Assembly: GCA_946408825.1 (NCBI GenBank)
Contig: CAMJTU010000002.1
Location: 1-64,000, forward strand
Source of the DNA: an uncultured Planctomycetaceae bacterium
Lineage (GTDB): Bacteria > Planctomycetota > Planctomycetia > Pirellulales > Thermoguttaceae
Length of the DNA stretch: 64,000 nt
Reading direction: 5' to 3'
The translations under genes were made by a program, and so were the position numbers. The notes beneath the pieces were generated by a model. That model made no database searches. It was not told the origin of the DNA and was given only the letters and a program-made list of their open reading frames with translations. This document shows, one piece after another, positions 8,228-17,984 of this stretch; positions within the stretch are counted from its first letter, which is position 1; the number at the start of each line of letters is the position of its first letter.

Positions 8228-9658
8228 TCAAACGCGAAGATCTGCCTGCGCGACCGCGACGTCGGGGTAACGTTTTCGAATCGGCTCGACGACTTCTCGA
8301 ATAAACTCGTCAACTTGTTCCGGCGCGCGACCAATGAATTTTTCCGGTTTGATTTCGGCGTCGATATTGACCTTAGAAAACGCCGGGTCTTTCCGCAGAC
8401 GTTCGAGAAGGTCGTTTTCGCCCCCTTCGATCTTGACGACGTTTCCCGCCGCGACGCTGTGCTGACGAATGTGTTCATGCAACTCTTGGCGATCGCCGCC
8501 CGCTTCTACCGCCGCCATGAGGATGTTTTCCGTCGCCATGAAGGGCAGTTCGGCATTAAGATTTTTGGCGATAACCTTGGGGTAGACGACGATATTTTCA
8601 ACGACGTTCTGCATGATTGTCAGAATCGCGTCGATCGCGAGGAACGCCTGTGGAATCGTGAGTCTGCGGTTGGCGCTGTCGTCGAGCGTGCGCTCCATCC
8701 ACTGCGTCGCGATCGTCATCGCGGGACTCGACTGGAGGCTCATGACGAACCTGGCGAGCGAACAGACGCGCTCGCACCGCATCGGATTGCGTTTGTACGC
8801 CATTGCGCTCGAGCCGATCTGGTTCTTTTCAAACGGCTCTTCCAGTTCTTTTTTGTGCGCGAGAATGCGCATGTCCGTTCCGAATTTATGGGCGCTTTGC
8901 GCGATTCTCGACAAAACGTCGAGAATTTGCGCGTCGAGCTTGCGCGGGTATGTTTGTCCCGTCACCGCGAAGGGTTGATCGAAACCGATCTTATGGCAGA
9001 CGCGCGTTTCGAGTTCGCGGACTTTCTCATGATCCCCGTCGAAAAGCTTGAGAAAACTTGCCTGCGTGCCCGTCGTGCCTTTGTTGCCGAGCGTCTTCAT
9101 CTTGGAAAGGCGGTATTCGAGATCTTCGAGGTCGGTCGCGAGATCATAGGTCCAAAGCGTCGCGCGCTTGCCGACGGTCGTCGGTTGCGCGGGCTGAAGA
9201 TGGGTCAATCCGAGGCAAGGGAGCGCGCGATACTGAGCGGCAAAATTCGCGAGTCGATCGATTACGGTTACAAGTCGATCTCGAACCATCTGGAGCGCTT
9301 CGCGGTAAATAATGCAGTCTCCGTTGTCGGTGACGTAGCAGCTCGTCGCGCCAAGGTGGATGATAGCGCGCGCGTTAGGGCAGACGTCGCCGTAAGTGTG
9401 AACGTGCGCCATAACGTCGTGGCGCAGTTTTTTTTCGTATGCGGCGGCGAGGTCGAAATCGATATCGTCGATATGCGCTTTGAGCTCGTCGATCTGTTCT
9501 TGCGTGACGGGCAAGCCCAGTTCATGTTCCGCCTCGGCGAGCGCGACCCATAGCTTTCGCCAGGTCGAAAATTTCTTCTGAGGGCCGAATTGCGCGCACA
9601 TTTCGCGCGAGGCGTAACGTTCGATTAACGGATTGTCGTAAAGCGTGCTATCTTTCAT
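8228..9658 (-). CDS. purB: Adenylosuccinate lyase
   Basis: 476 aa of the fumarase/aspartase superfamily. It cleaves SAICAR and adenylosuccinate, releasing fumarate, in purine synthesis. The superfamily signature is present as [15 protein letters not shown], with the catalytic Ser in the mobile loop. [13 protein letters not shown] holds another conserved block and [16 protein letters not shown] the substrate-binding His. Length and sequence suit the longer type of the family, as in animals and some bacteria. AGAGG lies seven bases before the ATG. aroC follows. Confidence 0.96.
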   Translation of the reverse strand: MKDSTLYDNPLIERYASREMCAQFGPQKKFSTWRKLWVALAEAEHELGLPVTQEQIDELKAHIDDIDFDLAAAYEKKLRHDVMAHVHTYGDVCPNARAIIHLGATSCYVTDNGDCIIYREALQMVRDRLVTVIDRLANFAAQYRALPCLGLTHLQPAQPTTVGKRATLWTYDLATDLEDLEYRLSKMKTLGNKGTTGTQASFLKLFDGDHEKVRELETRVCHKIGFDQPFAVTGQTYPRKLDAQILDVLSRIAQSAHKFGTDMRILAHKKELEEPFEKNQIGSSAMAYKRNPMRCERVCSLARFVMSLQSSPAMTIATQWMERTLDDSANRRLTIPQAFLAIDAILTIMQNVVENIVVYPKVIAKNLNAELPFMATENILMAAVEAGGDRQELHEHIRQHSVAAGNVVKIEGGENDLLERLRKDPAFSKVNIDAEIKPEKFIGRAPEQVDEFIREVVEPIRKRYPDVAVAQADLRV

Positions 9659-10113
9659 TAAAAACCTCTGAGGGTAAAACGCCGCGCGGCGAGATTCGCG
9701 TTTGGCGCCGATAAAAAACGACTGTCATTATCTCCAAAGGCGGCAAGAGGTCAAGAGAGCGCGCCTTAAATGGGACGCGGCGCAAAAGGAGACGCGTTCG
9801 TTTGGGAGGATTGAACCCAACGTTTCCTCGATATCGATTAAGACGTTTAGGTTCTCGTCGCCGAAATGTCGGAAGACCGACCTGCCGCAGTCGAAATCGT
9901 TTTCGTCCCCGAAAACGTCGCAGATTTTTGGAACGCGACCGAAAACCAACCGAACGAGAAAACCGCGCGCCTTCAAAGAAATGGAAGGGAAAAGCCCCAG
10001 TACAACATATTCGAACGAGGCGTTTTCCCGACGCGAATATCGCGACGGAAAAACGCCTGTATTACCGCGCTGAGAAAAGGTTGCGGCGCGCGTCCTTCGC
10101 GAAGGATTACGAA
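9659..10113. other. Intergenic region, no gene seen
   Basis: About 455 bp between the purB start and the end of the cupin gene. Open frames of 120-170 codons exist on both strands, but their products are arginine- or serine-rich, show no family features and overlap each other, so I regard them as chance. A short hairpin (tccttcgcgaagga) lies just beyond the cupin stop without a T-run. The purB promoter should be here, but no convincing match to the local promoter form was found. Confidence 0.5.
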
Positions 10114-10563
10114 TTACCACACGACGGGTTCGTTCAGGATCGTTCCGTCGGAAGGATTGACGCTACCCGGCTCCGCCGCTTTATACTGTACGCAGAGCAT
10201 TGTCAACGGCGCGGAGCCCGTATTGCGTACGGTCCGTTTTCCCGCAGGCGCGACGCGGACGACCGTTCCCTCCTTCACAGGGATATTCTTTCCGTCGACC
10301 TGATACTCGCCTTCGCCTGAGAGGAAGAAGTAAAGTTCTTCATGCTCCTTGTGAACATGATAAAAGCCGCCCTCCGTTCCGGGGGCGAACACTTGAAAGG
10401 AGAAATCCGCGCCGCCTGCCTTGACCGCCGCGCCGCCAAAGACCTTGCCCGGAATCTTTACGCCGGGCCCAAGTTCCAAGACATAATCTTTAATTTCAGC
10501 CAACGAACCAAAATCAACGGCGGTTGCGTTAGGGGCGTCTGCGATGACTTTCACTTCTTTCAT
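10114..10563 (-). CDS. Small cupin-domain protein
   Basis: 149 aa from the preferred start. Cupin motif 1 is seen as HVHKEHEELYFFLSGEG, with two His and a Glu positioned to bind a metal. Motif 2 is partly kept as APAGKRTVRNTGSAP, where the usual His is not evident. Single cupins of this size act as sugar-acid or amino-acid isomerases, dioxygenases or sensors, and the substrate here cannot be told. An ATG five codons upstream (10578) is in frame, but its own codons contain the GGAGGT ribosome site (10568-10573), so the ATG at 10563 is the likely start. The encoded MKEVK repeat reflects this. Confidence 0.85.
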   Translation of the reverse strand: MKEVKVIADAPNATAVDFGSLAEIKDYVLELGPGVKIPGKVFGGAAVKAGGADFSFQVFAPGTEGGFYHVHKEHEELYFFLSGEGEYQVDGKNIPVKEGTVVRVAPAGKRTVRNTGSAPLTMLCVQYKAAEPGSVNPSDGTILNEPVVW

Positions 10564-10613
10564 TTTGACCTCCTTCATCCGAAAAGACGACGTCGTTTTG
10601 CGAATTGTAGAAT

Positions 10614-10640
10614 AAAAAAAACCGCGAACGACTCGCGGTT
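10614..10640 (-). terminator. Terminator after the tRNA-Pro pair
   Basis: On the minus strand an 8-bp stem (10633-10640 with 10620-10627), a 5-nt loop and a run of seven T. It lies just after the 3' end of the second tRNA. Confidence 0.85.
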
Positions 10641-10643
10641 TAA

Positions 10644-10718
10644 TCGGGGCGACACGATTCGAACGTGCGACCTCTACGTCCCGAACGTAGCGCTCTAGCC
10701 AGGCTGAGCTACGCCCCG
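10644..10718 (-). tRNA. tRNA-Pro(CGG), downstream copy
   Basis: A 75-nt cloverleaf with acceptor CGGGGCG/CGCCCCG, D-stem GCTC/GAGC, anticodon stem CTACG/CGTAG with loop TTCGGGA (anticodon CGG, 10681-10683), and T-loop TTCGAAT. The discriminator base is A and no CCA is encoded. It is identical to the copy at 10787-10861, 68 bp away, and is followed by a terminator. Confidence 0.97.
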
Positions 10719-10786
10719 AAACAAGAGAACTAACGACGGAGTCGCCGGTTCTTCGGGAAAGACGGAAACTTGCGTTTCCAAAAAGA

Positions 10787-10861
10787 TCGGGGCGACACGA
10801 TTCGAACGTGCGACCTCTACGTCCCGAACGTAGCGCTCTAGCCAGGCTGAGCTACGCCCCG
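10787..10861 (-). tRNA. tRNA-Pro(CGG), upstream copy
   Basis: The same 75 bases as the copy at 10644-10718, with anticodon CGG. It is the first of the pair from the promoter at 10947-10974, with a 5' leader of about 80 nt. The short spacer between the copies contains a GCAA-loop hairpin (GGAAAC/GTTTCC) that could help processing. The identity of the copies points to a recent tandem duplication or gene conversion. Confidence 0.97.
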
Positions 10862-10946
10862 AATGATCGCCGTGAATTATCAACGCGGCTCGGGAAAGAC
10901 CGCTTCACGCCAATCGTAACGTCCATAAACGCTGAACGTCTGGCTC

Positions 10947-10974
10947 ATTCTATCGGCATTTATAAACGCGTCAA
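10947..10974 (-). promoter_or_regulatory. Promoter of the tRNA-Pro pair
   Basis: On the minus strand TTGACG (10969-10974), a 16-bp spacer and TAGAAT (10947-10952). The predicted start is near 10940, upstream of both tRNA genes. Confidence 0.7.
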
Positions 10975-11078
10975 TAAGCCTTTTAATTTTTTTCCGACGT
11001 CGAAAGCCTATGGTCGCGCGGGAATTGACGGTCAGAAAGATTCGATTCTGACCGCCGATTCCCGCGCATGCCGCGCAA

Positions 11079-12971
11079 TCACTTGAGTTCCTTGAGAACG
11101 TCTCCAAGCTCGTCAAGATTGGCGATATTGGAACGGACGACCTTGCCGTCTTTCCCGATAAGAACAATCCACGGAGCGGTTTGAACGCCGAAAGCGATAG
11201 GCGCGGCGCCTTCTAATCCGTTAGGATCGCAGACGTTCTTCCACGGAAGTCCGCGGGTGATTTGCTGGAAGTATGCCGCGGCGTTTTCCGGATCGGGCGC
11301 CGAATCGACGTTTATACCGACGACGTTGACTTGATTCGCGAGACTCTTGACCTTCGTGACGCTTTCCTGATCCCAGCTGCCCCAGAAGAAAATGATCGTG
11401 GGCTTTCCGCCGGCGGCGCCAAAGTTGACGTCAGAACCGTCGAGGTACTTGAGTTTAGGCGCATTAAGCGTTCCGCCTTCAGCTTGGAGTCGTGTTAGAG
11501 CGCCCTGCGCTCGGCGCGCGATTATGGACGAACCGGCGTTTTTCGTCACCTGTTGATAGTATCCAATCGCCGCGTCGTTATCGAGAAGATATTCCTGATC
11601 CAGCGCTAGACTCATAGCCGCTTCCGCGCCCGCCGTCGTGCCGGCGTATTCTTCCGCAAACGCCGTGAGGTCTTCTGTGTACTTTTCCTGAGCCTTAGAA
11701 AGTTCCGAAGGCTTAGGTTGCGGTTGGCTTTGAGCCACGGCATAGAACGCCGCAGTGATCTGACGCTGGCGGACGCGCGCCTTGACTTCGTCGCCGCCCG
11801 TCTCGTTAATCTTTTCCGCTAGGCTCGCGAGTTTCGCGACTCCGTTCGGATACATTCCCGACTGCAACCCAGTAAAGACGACGTCGACCGCCTGGGCGAG
11901 CATGTTGTCGCTTTCCTGGGGATTATTCGCGGCGATGTTCAAGAGAAGTTCGACCGTCTGGTCGCAAAGAGCAGGATAGTCTTGGGGCGAGGCCGTTTCC
12001 AGTTTACGGTACGCGTCGCTGAGCGCGGCGCCCATTTCGCCGACGTCTGAGGTCGTGGCGACGGCGCTTGCTCCTCCTTCGGACGGAAGCAGAACGGACG
12101 ACGCCGAGACGGCGCCCGTCGCCTGACCGAACGTTTCGCCCGCGGGCAATCCGATGATCTTCCATACGTCGCCAACCTTAACGAGGTCGCCGACGTACAG
12201 CTCTTGACTTTGCGCCGCGTCGCCTCCCTTCATGACGATAATCGCGACGTTGTAATACGCTTCCAAATCTTCCGCGACGGAGTCGCTCGCAGGAATAGTC
12301 GCGGGACGACCTGCATTAAGCGCGCCCCAATTTGCGTCGCTTGGAATCCTGAGCTTCTGCGCCAGTTTGGCGAAGGAGTCCGGCGTGACGGCTTGAACCT
12401 CTTTTTGAATCTCCGAGGCGACAGGCCCGGAGAGACCAAGCGTCTTAAGATCCTCGAGGGAAAGCGCGACGCGTTGATAACGTTCAAAATCGTTCGTCTT
12501 GAGAGCGGCGACGGCTTCTTGCGTCGCTTCCTGCGGCGAGATCGCTATCCACGATTCGATCGTCTTCTTGTCCGCTCCGAGCGCGCCGCGTCGCGTTCCA
12601 CCCGCGTTGTACCATCGCGCTTCCTTGCCGAGCACGTCGCGAAAGATTTCGACCCCGTTCTTATAGAATCGACACTGTTCGACGGACTTGCTCCCCGGCG
12701 GGACGGTCCAAACGCGCAAGAGCGTCGTTTCGTCGGGCGCGTATAGCGCGACGCCGGTGTAATCCTGCTCGTTAAAACGTTTGACCTTGCAATTTTCGAC
12801 GTCGGCGGGGTCGGGAACGTCGCAATCGACGTCGGCTTGCGTCGGCATACGATTGAGAATCGTTTCCGGTTTTTGCGCGTAGAGCGCGGAACACGCGACG
12901 AGAACGCCTGCGACGGTCGCAACTCGACCGACGGCGACGAGACGTGACAATAGAAATCGCGGTAAAACCAT
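11079..12971 (-). CDS. Exported protein with a C-terminal thioredoxin-like domain lacking CxxC
   Basis: 630 aa with a signal peptide (hydrophobic stretch after RLVAVGRVATV, cleavage near LYAQ). Residues of about 300-480 look like helical repeats. From about 500 to the end there is a thioredoxin/TlpA-like fold: KPTIIFFWGSWDQESV, then VVGINVDSAP, TAPWIVLIGKDGKVV. In TlpA/ResA proteins the first segment reads WCxxC; here it is WGSWD, so both redox cysteines are missing and thiol oxidoreduction is unlikely. It may keep the fold for binding in the periplasm. AAGGAG precedes the ATG. No partner gene is evident. Confidence 0.85.
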   Translation of the reverse strand: MVLPRFLLSRLVAVGRVATVAGVLVACSALYAQKPETILNRMPTQADVDCDVPDPADVENCKVKRFNEQDYTGVALYAPDETTLLRVWTVPPGSKSVEQCRFYKNGVEIFRDVLGKEARWYNAGGTRRGALGADKKTIESWIAISPQEATQEAVAALKTNDFERYQRVALSLEDLKTLGLSGPVASEIQKEVQAVTPDSFAKLAQKLRIPSDANWGALNAGRPATIPASDSVAEDLEAYYNVAIIVMKGGDAAQSQELYVGDLVKVGDVWKIIGLPAGETFGQATGAVSASSVLLPSEGGASAVATTSDVGEMGAALSDAYRKLETASPQDYPALCDQTVELLLNIAANNPQESDNMLAQAVDVVFTGLQSGMYPNGVAKLASLAEKINETGGDEVKARVRQRQITAAFYAVAQSQPQPKPSELSKAQEKYTEDLTAFAEEYAGTTAGAEAAMSLALDQEYLLDNDAAIGYYQQVTKNAGSSIIARRAQGALTRLQAEGGTLNAPKLKYLDGSDVNFGAAGGKPTIIFFWGSWDQESVTKVKSLANQVNVVGINVDSAPDPENAAAYFQQITRGLPWKNVCDPNGLEGAAPIAFGVQTAPWIVLIGKDGKVVRSNIANLDELGDVLKELK

Positions 12972-13090
12972 CAGCTCACTCCTTTTTTGTCATAAGCTTC
13001 TATTCATATAAACGCATATTTTTTTCTTTCTTGCTTATCCGTGGCCACGTTTGTTGAACGTCGCCGACGATTTCGCGGGCGTCGCGACCT

Positions 13091-13126
13091 AAAAAAAGAA
13101 GCCCTGCGGCGGTCGCCGAGGGCTTC
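13091..13126 (-). terminator. Terminator after the Cys-rich secreted protein gene
   Basis: On the minus strand an 8-bp stem (13119-13126 with 13098-13105) followed by seven T. It lies about 120 bp beyond the stop at 13247. Confidence 0.8.
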
Positions 13127-13246
13127 TCAAAGATTCTGGCATTAATCCGCGCTAGGGCGGAGCGTAGCGAATTTTTTGACGAGGCGCAAGACAAAAACGC
13201 TGGATTTGTCGCGAGATTCGTCCAAAGAGTCGGTCGTGTCCTTAAC

Positions 13247-14143
13247 TCACTTGATCGGACGCGTTTTTCCGAACGTCTTGCCGACGCCGGCTGAACCCGC
13301 GTTGGGAGCGTCGGAGACGATTCGCACGTTCTGCTTGTTCTGGAGTTCGCGATTCGTCGTCGAGCGAGGAGCGGCGACCGCCGGGGTCGCGACGTGTCGA
13401 ACCGTCTGAGGCTGGACGACGCGCTGATCGTAGCTCACGGAACGGACGCCGCTCTGAGGCGCGACGACCGAATTCGGCTGAACGTTGGCGTAGACGTTCG
13501 ACTGAGGCGCGACAGGATGTCGGGTTCCCAAGACGTCGCCGAGCGCGCGAGAGAAACTGCCGTTCCCGTTGACGCGCGTATTGGCGCTCAATCGCGTGGG
13601 CGAGGAATCGTAAGAATCGGCGTCGTAATACTGGGGAGCGCCGTAGCTCTGCGGATAATAGCCTCCTTGTTCAACCGCGTAGGAAATTTGCCCGTTGCCA
13701 CATCCTTCCGCACAAGGCGCGCAACCGCCCGCGGCGTCGTTGCATCCGCCGACATAGTCGCCGCAGATTGTGCAAGGATTGCACGGCGTCTTCGGAGGTC
13801 GCGGCGCGCAGCCGCAATCAGGATAAATTCCTTCCGTAAAAGCGCAGGCAACCCAACGGAACGGCGCGGTCGCAACACGCGCGACGTCGTCGACAAACGT
13901 ATAGAGACCGCCGCAGGCGTTCCCGTAACCGGCGCAGTTGGCGCCATAGGAGCCGCAAGTGGGCTGACACGGAACGTCGCACGTAGGGGCGTATGAGGCT
14001 TCGCAGGTCGGAGCGCAGGCTTCGACGGTGGGAACCGCGCAAGCGGGTTCGCAAGCGCCATACTGCGCGAAAGAAACGGACGCGGAACCGAGAAGAATCG
14101 CGGTCGTCGTAGCCAAAAGAGTTAAAACGGACTTTTTCATCAT
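13247..14143 (-). CDS. Cysteine-rich secreted protein of planctomycetal type
   Basis: 298 aa with a signal peptide ending at VSFAQ (about residue 27). Residues 30-150 hold some two dozen cysteines in short motifs such as CEPAC, CDVPCQPTC, CNPCTIC and CAPCAEGC, broken by one hydrophobic stretch (FVDDVARVATAPFRWVACAF). The second half is low-complexity, rich in Gln, Val, Ser and Tyr. Such Cys-rich exported proteins are common in planctomycetes, where disulfide-rich wall proteins are known. A structural role in the envelope is inference. It starts MMKK; GAGGTG lies just before. It has its own terminator. Confidence 0.85.
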   Translation of the reverse strand: MMKKSVLTLLATTTAILLGSASVSFAQYGACEPACAVPTVEACAPTCEASYAPTCDVPCQPTCGSYGANCAGYGNACGGLYTFVDDVARVATAPFRWVACAFTEGIYPDCGCAPRPPKTPCNPCTICGDYVGGCNDAAGGCAPCAEGCGNGQISYAVEQGGYYPQSYGAPQYYDADSYDSSPTRLSANTRVNGNGSFSRALGDVLGTRHPVAPQSNVYANVQPNSVVAPQSGVRSVSYDQRVVQPQTVRHVATPAVAAPRSTTNRELQNKQNVRIVSDAPNAGSAGVGKTFGKTRPIK

Positions 14144-14474
14144 ACACCTCGCGAAAAGGATTGCCTAATATTTGTCTTGTGACTTAGCTTTTGATTTTAA
14201 AGCGCTTGGGCGCGTCGGGACGTCGTCGCTTCGCCCGTCCCGCGCTCGAAAAGACGAGATTTAAGCCCGTCCTTTCAGGCTATTCCATTTATCGAGCAGA
14301 TTATTTTTTTTAACCAATAAAAATAGAAAAATTGTCAAAATCGTTTTAAGAAGAAAATTTTACCTATTTTGTCATGCGTAAAGCTTGCGTATGTACGATT
14401 GCGTCGAACGTTACGAGCGGTTAGTTCGCGACGTGAGTGATAGAATCGTTTGATTGAAAGAAACGCGTCGCCCG
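14144..14474. other. Intergenic region with an AT-rich block
   Basis: 331 bp upstream of the Cys-rich gene and beyond the end of the 1162-aa gene. It contains an AT-rich block near 14290-14350. A consensus -35 on the minus strand (TTGACA, near 14332-14337) is present, but no good -10 stands at the right distance. No gene is seen; a 90-codon minus-strand frame here overlaps the neighbouring gene and has no recognisable features. Confidence 0.4.
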
Positions 14475-17400
14475 TTAATTCGACGTTTCGAGCGCGTATG
14501 CGGCGACGTCGTCGAGCCATACTTCGCCGACGCCAGACATGGAGAATCTGATTCTCATCGGGCCGTTGTTTGTCGCCATTCGATAGAAAGCGAAACGCGT
14601 CCATCCCATAGCTTTCTTGAAGCGTAGCGCAAGTCCGCGTCCCCCTTGGTCGTCGTAAATTTCGATCCCGTCGACGGAATTGGTCAGATCCTTAGGAATT
14701 TTGATCCAACCTTGAACGCAAATCATTTGCCCCATCCGCGTGTTGAATTCTGTTTCGACGTTGAGCGTCGCCGTTTCAACCTGTTCGGGAATTCTACCTT
14801 CCGCGCCCAGTCGAGGGGCGACGTTAAGTTTAAGGATTCTCCCTGCGGGGCGCTTGTTTTTTTCATCGGCGTCGGCGTTAGGATCATATCCTTCGATAGC
14901 GGTGGAGGAGTCGAGTATCGACTCTTCCACGAAAACCCGCCATCCGCCGTTGACAAAGGTCTGCTGACTTTCCATATCGCCGCCGACGATCAGGTTCGGC
15001 TCCGTCGCGTGGAGTCTTCCTGAAAGAAGTTTGTCGTACAATTCCAGATACGCCGGGGAATCGTAAAAGGACGCGGACAGGGGCGTGACAGGGCGCGCGA
15101 TTTCGTTTCGAGTCGCGGCGAGCCAGAACTCGCGTTCAATTTTTCGTATTTCACGCGTCGCGCGCTCCGCCGCGAGGTACGCCTGCGAAGCGTCGCGGCG
15201 TCTGAGAAAGACTTCCGCGTCGTTTATCTGATCTTCAGCTTTGTCGACGACGGCGCCGAGCGTCGGCGATTTGGGCGCCGACGGAGGGAACGCGCCGTGT
15301 TCCTCGACATATCTCAACGCGTAGACGGTTTCCTCATAGAGGTCAAGACGCTTTCGCGCTAGGCTAATCGCGAGTTTTGCAAGTCTGTTTCCATACGCGG
15401 GCGCGCGCTCTGAAATCTTTTGACTGAGGAAGTCTGACTGAGTGAAGAAGAGAATCGAGTTCATACTTCCTTCGTCGAGCGTGAAGTAGTTTCCTCCGGC
15501 GCGTCTTCGCGACACAATTTTACGCAAGGCGCCGGGAACGAGCAGGTCGGGCGAATAACCTTCTCGCGCGGGAACGGTCGCCGTGAGATTGTTGACGGCG
15601 TCTTGCCCCATGACGTACTGATTGTTCGGTTCAGTCGAAATTGGCACGAATAGAAAAGATCGCTTTGTCCTCGACACGATCCCTTTGATCGTCGGCGACG
15701 AAGTCGACGTGTACTCTTGTTCAGGATCGCCTAACGCGAACCACGGCGCGACGAGTTGCAGTTCGAGATTTATCGCTTCAAGCGCGGCGGCTCGATACTG
15801 CGTTTTGTGGTCTTTCGCGTCGAGGGGCGAAAGAGAACTGAAAAGAAGTCCGCGACATTTTGCGCGCATCGACATTCTAACGATTTGTCTCATCTGTTCA
15901 AACGAGACGACTCCGGGCGTTTCGTCCGCCATGCCGCAGAATTGACGTTGTAGAGTCGCTGAAATCGTCGGTTGCGTCTGTATCTTATTCCAGAAAACGG
16001 CGCGGGCGTTCGTCGCGAGATTTTGATATTTGACAAGCCATTCCCCATAGTCGTTGAGATCAAGGGAAGTCAAAAGCGGCTCGCGCATAAGCATGAGCGC
16101 GTCGAGGCAGCCTTCTTGCGTATGCGCGTCGATTCCCGTTTCGGCAGATCCTATGATTGGACGCTTGAGGGGATCGAGAGAGCGTATCTTATTGAGATCG
16201 CGCTGCAACGCTTGGATCGAGTTTAGTTTGAGACCAGAACCGACGTTCCATAGCAGCACGGGGTCATACGCGGTCGTGACCTGCGCGCCGCCGAAGAGTT
16301 CGGAGCCGGCCCCTTGCGCCGCCGCGTTTTCATAGCGCTGAACCTCGAGCGAATTGCTTGAAAGCTCGTTAGGGTTCCTTCGCGCCCTCTCTTCCTCTTC
16401 CTTTTGTTGTTTCGATCGCGCCGCCGCCTGGGCGACTTCCGCTTCTGAAACGAGGTTTGAACCGACTGGAGGCGCGGCGATCAGCCAGATTCCGACCTCT
16501 TCGGCGTCGCTGAGTTGTTTTGCCGTCGGCGCGCCAGAAAGCCAAACGGCGTTGAAGCCGAGCTTTTTGAGGAATTCAAACGATTCGCCCTGGTATTCGA
16601 TTGCGCGTATCGAGTATACCTGTCGGTCGTTCTCCGTTTCGAGGAGTCCGGCGTGAAATTTCGCGTCGGCGACGAGTCTGTCGTTATGGCGTCGGAATGA
16701 TTCGGTAGCGGCGTCTTCACGCCCCGGAAGCGTGCCGCTTCCCAGAACGAGTTCGCTTGCCGCGGCGCGTTCTTGAGCGTTTCCGCCGTCTTGCGGCGCA
16801 GATTGAAGGTTTGCGCTAAACGCGGCGTTCGCAATGTGCGGCGCGATTTTGATTCCATTGACAAAACTTGCCTGCCCGACCGTCGGCTCCGTCGAGACGT
16901 TTCGACGCGCGTCGCTGGCGATCATTTCGTCGATCGAAGGGGGCGGCTCGTCGCCCAGCGATTGGAGAAACATGGACGCGGTTTCGAACGTCGATCGACG
17001 TTCTAACGCGCCGTCGACTGAAAACGCGCCTCGTGACGCCGCGGTTTTCTCGTCAAGTCCATTTGAAGAGAACGTGAGTTTGAGCTTTTTCTTTTCGGCA
17101 ATCTTGTTTTTATCGATCCCGAACGGTTCTCGTCCATAGACGTCAGATTCAGAGAACTCGTCTTGTCCAAATATCGGCGTGTTGGAAAGTTGGAGTCTGC
17201 AACTCAGAAGATTGATCGGATCAAATGTGGAGTCGCGCTCCCATTCTTGAAGGGATTCGACGTTTTGCGGGAAACTGCCTTCAATTTTTAGGTCGTCGAT
17301 CCAAAGAGAATAGCGTCCTGCGCGCGCTTCTGAAAGGAGCAGAATCTGACGTACGTACGCACACTCGGCGCTCGCGGGCGTTTTGTGTTCGCCGCGGATC

Positions 17401-17963
17401 GATTGGATCGTTTTCTCTAACGTCTTTTCTAATCCGTGAGGGAATTCGAGTTTCTGCCACTCCCCCGGTTTTTGATAGGACGATCCGGGGATGAGCGCGA
17501 CAAGAGGCTTGCCGTTGTCGGGGCGAATCGTTTTGGGAAAGACGACGAGCGCCGCAAGCGAGACGCCCGGTCGATCTGAACGAACCCAAAGGGACGGCGA
17601 GACGTCGGCGTATATGCCCGGATAATCGACGTAATGGCCAAAGACGACGACGCCGGGTTCCTCGACTTCGTAACGAAGCAACTCAGAACGCCTGCCTTCG
17701 TGACAGAATTCTTCGACTCGCTTGTGTTCGTCGATTTTGACCGACCCGTCTTGATAAAGATAACGCCAGCTGACGCCAGGGGATTCAAAATCTTCGCGCC
17801 ACGCCGAATCGTCCTTATTTTCTTCCAGTCCGCGAGAATCGAGGAGATAACCGGCAAAACCCGTCGGTTTCTTTATATCCTCGGCGCGGCCTGTCAGAAC
17901 GCATCCGACGGCGATTGTCGCAACCATGAGCGCGAAAAGCGCGTTGTTTATCCGAACTGTCAT
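14475..17963 (-). CDS. Large exported protein with a putative TIM-barrel-like core
   Basis: 1162 aa with a signal peptide; AVGC near residue 21 could make it a lipoprotein. Residues of about 50-230 look like a jelly-roll carbohydrate-binding-like module ending in YSLWIDDLKIEG. From about 440 the text YQGESFEFLKKLGFNAVWLS and GIWLIAAPPVGS suggests a (beta/alpha) barrel like those of glycosidases, though no catalytic pair can be named. The C-terminal part (about residues 1000-1160) is a second beta-sandwich ending GEVWLDDVAAY. Family members by this description occur in planctomycetes and have no known function. AAGGGA precedes the ATG, and a promoter lies at 17985-18013. Confidence 0.8.
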   Translation of the reverse strand: MTVRINNALFALMVATIAVGCVLTGRAEDIKKPTGFAGYLLDSRGLEENKDDSAWREDFESPGVSWRYLYQDGSVKIDEHKRVEEFCHEGRRSELLRYEVEEPGVVVFGHYVDYPGIYADVSPSLWVRSDRPGVSLAALVVFPKTIRPDNGKPLVALIPGSSYQKPGEWQKLEFPHGLEKTLEKTIQSIRGEHKTPASAECAYVRQILLLSEARAGRYSLWIDDLKIEGSFPQNVESLQEWERDSTFDPINLLSCRLQLSNTPIFGQDEFSESDVYGREPFGIDKNKIAEKKKLKLTFSSNGLDEKTAASRGAFSVDGALERRSTFETASMFLQSLGDEPPPSIDEMIASDARRNVSTEPTVGQASFVNGIKIAPHIANAAFSANLQSAPQDGGNAQERAAASELVLGSGTLPGREDAATESFRRHNDRLVADAKFHAGLLETENDRQVYSIRAIEYQGESFEFLKKLGFNAVWLSGAPTAKQLSDAEEVGIWLIAAPPVGSNLVSEAEVAQAAARSKQQKEEEERARRNPNELSSNSLEVQRYENAAAQGAGSELFGGAQVTTAYDPVLLWNVGSGLKLNSIQALQRDLNKIRSLDPLKRPIIGSAETGIDAHTQEGCLDALMLMREPLLTSLDLNDYGEWLVKYQNLATNARAVFWNKIQTQPTISATLQRQFCGMADETPGVVSFEQMRQIVRMSMRAKCRGLLFSSLSPLDAKDHKTQYRAAALEAINLELQLVAPWFALGDPEQEYTSTSSPTIKGIVSRTKRSFLFVPISTEPNNQYVMGQDAVNNLTATVPAREGYSPDLLVPGALRKIVSRRRAGGNYFTLDEGSMNSILFFTQSDFLSQKISERAPAYGNRLAKLAISLARKRLDLYEETVYALRYVEEHGAFPPSAPKSPTLGAVVDKAEDQINDAEVFLRRRDASQAYLAAERATREIRKIEREFWLAATRNEIARPVTPLSASFYDSPAYLELYDKLLSGRLHATEPNLIVGGDMESQQTFVNGGWRVFVEESILDSSTAIEGYDPNADADEKNKRPAGRILKLNVAPRLGAEGRIPEQVETATLNVETEFNTRMGQMICVQGWIKIPKDLTNSVDGIEIYDDQGGRGLALRFKKAMGWTRFAFYRMATNNGPMRIRFSMSGVGEVWLDDVAAYALETSN

Positions 17964-17984
17964 TGACGAATCCCTTCCGCGCGG

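Noticed and set aside
9702..10320. Frames of 120-170 codons in the purB-cupin gap
   Set aside because: Overlapping frames on both strands, atypical composition, no ribosome sites; the largest also overlaps the cupin gene.
10695..10883. A small frame over the tRNA-Pro genes with a product containing RSSAWLERYVRDVEVARSN
   Set aside because: This is the familiar false protein that arises from reading through a tRNA gene.
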